DNA of 37,377 nucleotides, taken from NCBI GenBank assembly GCA_012728815.1, contig JAAYEI010000034.1, positions 1 through 37,377 on the forward strand, in the 5' to 3' direction. This DNA comes from Clostridiales bacterium. GTDB lineage: Bacteria; Bacillota; Clostridia; Christensenellales; Aristaeellaceae. The notes below the pieces were generated by a model. That model was given only the letters and a program-made list of their open reading frames with translations, did not search any database and was not told the DNA's origin. Below, one piece after another: positions 33,780 through 37,377 of this stretch. The first letter of the stretch is position 1. Each line of letters starts with the position of its first letter. Position numbers and translations under genes: made by a program.

Positions 33780-35663
33780 TTATTTGAAGCTAAACTGGAA
33801 GGGGCGGGCATGGCCCAGGTCACGGAACTCGTCCGCGTAGATGACATGCTCGGGAACGTTGATCAGCCGGGCGTCAAACACGGCCAGCTTCGGGGCGGGG
33901 CCGGCATAGCCGATGACCCAGTTGTTCTCCGCGAAGACCTTGATGATCTCATCGCCCAGGCGGTCAAGCTCCTCCTGGGTTCTGGCGGAGGACACCAGCT
34001 TCCAGGCATCCAGAATCTTCACCACGTCGCCCTCGGGCTCAACACCCGAAGCGCCGCCGGTGGCCACCCACTCGCCGTAATGGCCCTGCCAGGGCGTCAG
34101 CACGCGCACGGGCACCACGGTTTCCGGGCGCAGGGTGACGTTGAAGCAGGCGATGGTTTCCACCGCGATTTCCAGCTCGTTGTTGTACTTCATTTCGTTC
34201 CACAGCGCGCCGTCAAGCACCTTCAGGTTGACGTTCAGGCCCACTTCGTTGAAGTACTTCTTGAGCAGCTCGGTCCCCATATCATTCAGGGTGTTGGAAC
34301 CATAGTGGATGGTCAGGGTCAGCTCGCTGCCATCGGGGTTGTTGCGGTATTCCTTGGCGGCGTCCCAGGGCAGGCCGATCTCATCCAGCAGGTCCGCGGC
34401 CTTCTGCGGGTCATACTGGGCCCAGCGCTGCGCCCAGCCCTCCTGGTAGTTGACCAGGCCTTCGGGGATGGAAATCTGGATGGGGTCAACCAGCCCGTCA
34501 TAGACCAGGTTGACAAACTCCTCGCGGTCCACCGCGATGCTCAGCGCCTCACGGAAGCGGATGTCGCGGAAGAGGGCGCGCAGGTTGTCATCCTTCACGG
34601 TCTGGTTCAGCTGGATGGAGAAGGAGGTCCAGTCGGTGCTGCCGTAGTTGAGCACGCGGTACCCGCCCTTTTGCTCGTTCTCCTTGAGGATGGTGAACTT
34701 GTCCACGCCAAAGACGGCCATGTCCACATCGCCCGAGAGCACGCCAAGCTCGATGTGGCTGTCATCCTGGATTTTGTTGAAGTCAAGCTGGTCCAGGTAG
34801 GGCAGCTGGTTGCCGGCAGTGTCCGTCTTGAAGTAGTAGGGGTTGCGCATCATGACGAACTTCTGGGCCTCATGGTCATTGGAGGCCACCCAGGCGCGCA
34901 GCGTGGGGATTTGCTGGAAGGTCCAGTAGTAGTAGCCGGTGTATTTGCCCAGGGAGGCGATGTCGTTGAAGCCCCATTCGGCCGCGACATCGAGGGCTTC
35001 CTCCTCGCCGATGAACTCCGCCAGCACCTTCTCATGGAAGTGGGCCGGGGCGAAGAGCCACTTGTTGTCAATGGCCACGCGCTCCAGGAACTGGGCGCTG
35101 GGGTATTTGTGGGTGACGCGGAAGGTGTAGTCGTCCACCAGCTCAAAGCTGGCCAGCGCCTTCTCACCTGTGTCCGGGTCAATGGAGTAGTAGCACTCAT
35201 AGATGGACTTGCCGAAGGTCTCCTTGGTGAGCAGGTGGTCCCAGTAGAACAGGACATCCCTGGCCGTGAAGGGCATGCCATCCGACCAGCGCATGCCTTC
35301 GCGCAGGTAGATGGTGAAGACCGTGGCGTCCTCATTGACATCATAACCCTTGGCGACATTGGGCTCCACGCCCGAGCCGTCCGGTTTGAAGCGGAAGAGG
35401 GGTTCCTCGGTCATTTTGCCCGCCCACCAGCGGTCATTGGAACCCTTCCAGGCCAGCTGCAGGGCGCCGCCGTACTGGCCAATCTCATCCTCGGGCTCCA
35501 CCACCAGGATGTCTGCCTCAACCGGCATGCGCTCTTCCACCGGGGGCAGGGTGCCGGCCGCCACCAGTTCGGCCAGCATCGGCGCTTCCTTGAGCTCAGC
35601 CGCCGCCAGGGACGCCAGACAGACCAGGAGCACAGACAGTAACAACAAAGTCAGTTTTCTCAT
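33780..35663 (-). CDS. oppA: Oligopeptide ABC transporter substrate-binding protein (family 5)
   Basis: A 627-residue family-5 binding protein (OppA/DppA fold). The signal peptide (MRKLTLLLLSVLLVCLASLAAA, cleavage before ELKE) contains a cysteine at residue 15 but not in a lipobox, so it looks secreted rather than lipid-anchored. Family signs: GMRWSDGMPFTARDVLFYWD near residue 130 is the classic motif, then FREALSIAVDREEFVNLVYDG in the middle. It is longer than typical DppA (about 540) and like the large forms that bind peptides or oligosaccharides. It is the first gene of the operon with its own strong promoter. Confidence 0.92.
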   Translation of the reverse strand: MRKLTLLLLSVLLVCLASLAAAELKEAPMLAELVAAGTLPPVEERMPVEADILVVEPEDEIGQYGGALQLAWKGSNDRWWAGKMTEEPLFRFKPDGSGVEPNVAKGYDVNEDATVFTIYLREGMRWSDGMPFTARDVLFYWDHLLTKETFGKSIYECYYSIDPDTGEKALASFELVDDYTFRVTHKYPSAQFLERVAIDNKWLFAPAHFHEKVLAEFIGEEEALDVAAEWGFNDIASLGKYTGYYYWTFQQIPTLRAWVASNDHEAQKFVMMRNPYYFKTDTAGNQLPYLDQLDFNKIQDDSHIELGVLSGDVDMAVFGVDKFTILKENEQKGGYRVLNYGSTDWTSFSIQLNQTVKDDNLRALFRDIRFREALSIAVDREEFVNLVYDGLVDPIQISIPEGLVNYQEGWAQRWAQYDPQKAADLLDEIGLPWDAAKEYRNNPDGSELTLTIHYGSNTLNDMGTELLKKYFNEVGLNVNLKVLDGALWNEMKYNNELEIAVETIACFNVTLRPETVVPVRVLTPWQGHYGEWVATGGASGVEPEGDVVKILDAWKLVSSARTQEELDRLGDEIIKVFAENNWVIGYAGPAPKLAVFDARLINVPEHVIYADEFRDLGHARPFQFSFK

Positions 35664-35692
35664 TCGTTCCCTCCAATGATTTTCGGTTGTGG

Positions 35693-35710
35693 TGGTTGAA
35701 TACTACCACA
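35693..35710. repeat. Inverted repeat overlapping the oppA promoter, candidate operator
   Basis: GTGGT (35693-35697) and ACCAC (35706-35710) flank an 8-base centre that contains the -10 element. A repressor bound here would block the promoter. Weak by itself. Confidence 0.35.
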
Positions 35711-35729
35711 TTGACACAGGGCTGTCCAC
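35701..35729 (-). promoter_or_regulatory. Promoter of the opp operon
   Basis: Minus strand TGGACA (35729-35724), 17-bp spacer, TAGTAT (35706-35701) with an extended TGG before it. Both boxes match the consensus in five of six positions. The leader to the oppA start is about 30 bases. Confidence 0.75.
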
Positions 35730-35996
35730 CCGGGCCATCTGTGGCATCTTCGGACAAAACCAGGCGCATCAGCAAGGTTTCTGTCGATCGTGTCGCGCAG
35801 GGGCTGGCTGAATATTTCATCTGTTGCAATCCTGTCGGGGACTTCAATTGCATTGGGTGACGTGGGCATGCCCGGACAATTACTCTGGCGCCTGCATGAC
35901 CCCCGGCTTCACCTGCAACCGCTGCTGGCCAAGGCCCTTTCGGAAATCAGCGAAGAGGATTATTCTCTGGCGGTCCAGCCGGAGCTTGGACCGGAA
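35730..35996. other. Gene-free strip between opp promoter and erm
   Basis: No complete gene. A plus-strand frame reads coding-like text (LLAKALSEISEEDYSLAVQ at about 35917-35973) with no usable start and overlapping erm, perhaps a remnant. A stem with one bulged base, CGGTCC/GGACCG (35971-35993), directly after the erm stop could be a weak terminator. Confidence 0.35.
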
Positions 35997-36794
35997 TCAT
36001 GTTGGAGGGTGCAGCCCGCCTTTGCTGCATTGCGCAATCCAATATCGAAAAAGGCACAGCCACTGCACATACAGCATGATGCCAGAGCGTTTGTCTTGAA
36101 CGCCCTCATGATTCAGCGCTGCTTTCATCTGGCGCCGTGTCAGACGCCTTTCCAATCCTGATGACAGGCAGTCAGCAACAAAATGCTCATAGTCCCGCCA
36201 CCGGTCAGGGGGAATATCTGCCTTCTCTTTCCGTTTGAGATGGACCATCACAACATCCACGGAAGGGGCGGGGTGGAAATCCTCGCGCTTCAGCCGATGT
36301 TGGATGCACATGTCAAAGCGCGGCTTGAGCATCAAAGAGCGCAAGGACTCCCTTGGTATGCCCAGAAAGCGCAACGCGGCCCCCCGCTCCATCAGCAGCC
36401 ATGCCTCCTGGGGCGGGTTTTTGGCCTCTGTCAGCTTTCTGAGGATGGCCGTGGTCTGGTTGAAGGGAAGGTTGGAGATTACTTTATAATCTCCCTGGCG
36501 CGGAAGATGCCAGGAAAGGAAATCCGCCTGCACCAGGTGCAGGCGAGGGTCACCTTCAAACTTCTTTCGAAGCTTCCCCACCAGCACTGGATCAATTTCC
36601 ACTACAGTAATCCTGCCGCACAGTTTCATCACCGCTTGCGTCAGGTGCCCCTTCCCCGGGCCGATTTCAATGACACGATCGCCAGACTGAAGGCTGGTTT
36701 TCTTCAGAAGCTGTTGAATCGTCCGGCTGCTGGTCAGGTAGTTCTGGGAAACCCAATGCATAGGCTTCTGGGAAGCATATGTTTTTCTGGTCAC
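35997..36794 (-). CDS. erm: 23S rRNA (adenine-N6)-dimethyltransferase, Erm family
   Basis: A 265-residue Erm methyltransferase, which dimethylates A2058 of 23S rRNA and gives resistance to macrolides, lincosamides and streptogramin B. Motifs: SQNYLTSSRTI near residue 16, SAM-binding IEIGPGKGHLT (45-51), VVEIDP near 64, catalytic motif SNLPFN (Asn108-Phe111), LMLKPRFDM, HPAPSVDVVMV and the Erm-type C-terminal VQWLCLFRYW. KsgA/RsmA is excluded by the C-terminus and the N-L-P-F motif. The GTG at 36794 has AAAGGGG upstream and is the best start; an ATG at 36818 has no site. GC content is lower than neighbours, suggesting transfer. It is preceded by a leader peptide and attenuator, and so is probably drug-inducible. 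Confidence 0.9.
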   Translation of the reverse strand: MTRKTYASQKPMHWVSQNYLTSSRTIQQLLKKTSLQSGDRVIEIGPGKGHLTQAVMKLCGRITVVEIDPVLVGKLRKKFEGDPRLHLVQADFLSWHLPRQGDYKVISNLPFNQTTAILRKLTEAKNPPQEAWLLMERGAALRFLGIPRESLRSLMLKPRFDMCIQHRLKREDFHPAPSVDVVMVHLKRKEKADIPPDRWRDYEHFVADCLSSGLERRLTRRQMKAALNHEGVQDKRSGIMLYVQWLCLFRYWIAQCSKGGLHPPT

Positions 36795-36823
36795 AAAAAG
36801 CACCCCTTTGCATTTCATTCGGC

Positions 36824-36869
36824 AAAAAAGGCACACAAAACCTGGCTTGTTCAGCCCGATTCCGTGTGC
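36824..36869 (-). promoter_or_regulatory. Transcription attenuator of erm (intrinsic terminator)
   Basis: Directly after the leader stop codon, minus strand 36869-36831 folds into a 17-position stem (GCACACGGAATC... with one mismatch and some G-U pairs) and a 5-base loop, followed by C and TTTTTT (36829-36824). This is a full intrinsic terminator placed before the erm ribosome-binding site. A ribosome stalled on the leader would cover its 5' arm. Confidence 0.85.
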
Positions 36870-36899
36870 TTAGTTGCGAATGCGCATGGATGCTGTCAA
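36870..36899 (-). CDS. ermL: Erm leader peptide (R-x-R type)
   Basis: A nine-codon frame with a TTG start and GGAGGAGG ten bases upstream encodes MTASMRIRN. It closely matches the start of the known ErmD leader (MTHSMRLR), whose Arg-x-Arg makes the ribosome stall when a macrolide is bound. The stop codon is immediately followed by the attenuator stem, and the frame begins about 25 bases after the predicted transcription start. Small size means the call rests on position, ribosome site and motif together. Confidence 0.8.
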   Translation of the reverse strand: MTASMRIRN

Positions 36900-36931
36900 G
36901 AGCGCTCTGCCTCCTCCGGTAATGTTCAAAA

Positions 36932-36961
36932 ATACTAGCATGACAGGCGCGGAATTGTCAA
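36932..36961 (-). promoter_or_regulatory. Promoter of ermL-erm
   Basis: Minus strand perfect -35 TTGACA (36961-36956), 18-bp spacer, TAGTAT (36937-36932) with an extended TGC before it. Transcription would start near 36925, leaving under ten bases before the leader ribosome site. Confidence 0.8.
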
Positions 36962-37062
36962 TTTTGCAAAACAAATGAGGTGAAGGGTGTGTTTGACTAA
37001 CCTACAAGTTTCGGCACCTTCACTTGCCGGAACCCATCCTCCACCCAATGTTCGTGCAACGA

Positions 37063-37281
37063 CTAATGGAGTTTGATTGCGCCAGCGAGTTGGCTCTTCA
37101 ATATACGACTTGTTTTCAGAGGCTCATACATTTGTTGTATCTGCCACCTAAACACTTCAAATTGTTCCTCAGATACAAACGGATTCAACCTAATAATCAA
37201 GCCGTTATCCAGAAGCTTGCTGAGATTCAAGAAAATATACTGATACTCAGGATGACCTGCCCCCCGATCCTTGTGCCAGTT
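37063..37281 (-). pseudogene. 3' remnant of an unidentified gene
   Basis: The minus strand reads 71 residues with a coding feel (WHKDRGAGHPEYQYIFLNLS, LLDNGLIIRLNPFVSEEQF, WQIQQMYEPLKTSRI) to a stop at 37065-37063. There is no ATG or GTG near the front and no ribosome site; the frame meets a stop exactly where the IS3-type element region starts. I read it as a gene cut by the insertion. Family not recognised. Confidence 0.4.
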
Positions 37282-37297
37282 TCAGAGTTAGTTGAGA

Positions 37298-37303
37298 TAT
37301 AAT
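37298..37303 (+). promoter_or_regulatory. Candidate -10 of the IS3-type transposase
   Basis: A perfect TATAAT lies 25 bases before the transposase start, within an inverted repeat GTTGA/TCAAC (37291-37307). No good -35 is seen at normal spacing. Confidence 0.35.
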
Positions 37304-37328
37304 CAACAAAACAAAGGAGCTGGAAGAA

Positions 37329-37377
37329 ATGGCGCAAAAGAAGTACACGGTGGAACAGATCATTGTCAAACTTCGGG
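37329..37377 (+). mobile_element. IS3-family transposase OrfA, N-terminus (cut by window edge)
   Basis: The frame MAQKKYTVEQIIVKLR is the usual beginning of an IS3-family OrfA (helix-turn-helix transposase subunit). AGGAG (37314-37318) supports the ATG. The rest lies outside the window, so whether the element is intact cannot be said. The left inverted repeat is probably between 37282 and 37295 but I could not define it. Confidence 0.75.

Noticed and set aside
33123-35642. An 839-codon plus-strand open frame
   Set aside because: Antisense to oppB and oppA, with no family resemblance.
35997-36794. RsmA/KsgA (16S dimethyltransferase) instead of Erm
   Set aside because: The C-terminal VQWLCLFRYW, the SNLPFN motif and above all the leader peptide and attenuator fit Erm; KsgA is a housekeeping gene without such control.
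36870-36899. TTGACA at the leader start as a -35 box for a second erm promoter
   Set aside because: No acceptable -10 lies 16-18 bp further; the sequence is better explained as the TTG start codon followed by ACA.
37024-37302. A 92-codon plus-strand frame next to the IS3 transposase
   Set aside because: No ribosome-binding site, and the opposite strand over the same stretch reads more like real protein.
1-37377. CRISPR arrays, tRNA or rRNA genes, cobalamin riboswitch
   Set aside because: I looked for regular direct repeats, tRNA-like 3' ends and B12-box-like leaders, especially before the methyltransferase genes, and saw none.

Overview
The window looks like a GC-rich chromosomal stretch from an anaerobic, fermentative or acetogen-like Firmicute (Clostridia sensu lato). 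The reasons are strong Shine-Dalgarno sites before almost every gene, LplB/LplC-type and Opp-type ABC importers, DeoR control, NAD-dependent GH4 glycosidases, and Wood-Ljungdahl-type one-carbon enzymes next to MttB-family methyltransferases. I cannot name a species.

Layout. (1) 1-471: 3' end of a large serine recombinase and its terminator, the edge of a mobile element. (2) 662-3902: a three-gene sugar ABC importer with terminator. (3) 3903-4515: a decayed strip with a promoter-bearing but truncated secreted-protein gene and a 3' fragment of another gene. (4) 4516-9216, minus strand: an operon for a UROD-like protein, methylene-THF reductase, EtfB, EtfA and methyl-THF:corrinoid methyltransferase. 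(5) 9458-13557, minus strand: DeoR regulator, class II aldolase, FGGY kinase, PfkB kinase. (6) 13558-13861: a divergent control region with two good sigma-A promoters. (7) 13862-27861, plus strand: a long run with a second UROD-like protein, LplABC-type importer, NagB-like deaminase/isomerase, MttB-family methyltransferase, PfkB kinase, a second MttB-family protein, GH4, SIS isomerase, a second GH4 and a BadF-type sugar kinase. (8) 28096-35663, minus strand: oppA-B-C-D-F followed by a HAD protein and a PhnP-like metallo-hydrolase. (9) 35997-36961, minus strand: an Erm 23S rRNA methyltransferase with leader peptide, attenuator and promoter. (10) 37063-37377: a gene remnant and the start of an IS3-type transposase.

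How it may work together. Regions 4-7 mix two toolkits: amino-sugar or glycoside breakdown (import, phosphorylation, GH4 cleavage, SIS/NagB isomerisation or deamination, kinase and aldolase) and corrinoid-dependent demethylation (two MttB-family, two UROD-like, methyl-THF methyltransferase, methylene-THF reductase with its own ETF). My main inference is a locus that takes up a methylated, perhaps N-methylated, sugar or amino-sugar glycoside, sends the methyl groups to tetrahydrofolate and the sugar to glycolysis. No corrinoid-binding protein or its reactivase is encoded here, so that part must lie elsewhere.

Two other points stand out. The erm gene has a nine-residue leader very like the ErmD leader (R-x-R type), followed directly by a strong intrinsic terminator: a compact transcription-attenuation switch. 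All three solute-binding-protein genes are followed by a strong RNA hairpin before the first permease gene, and all three predicted products lack a lipobox cysteine.
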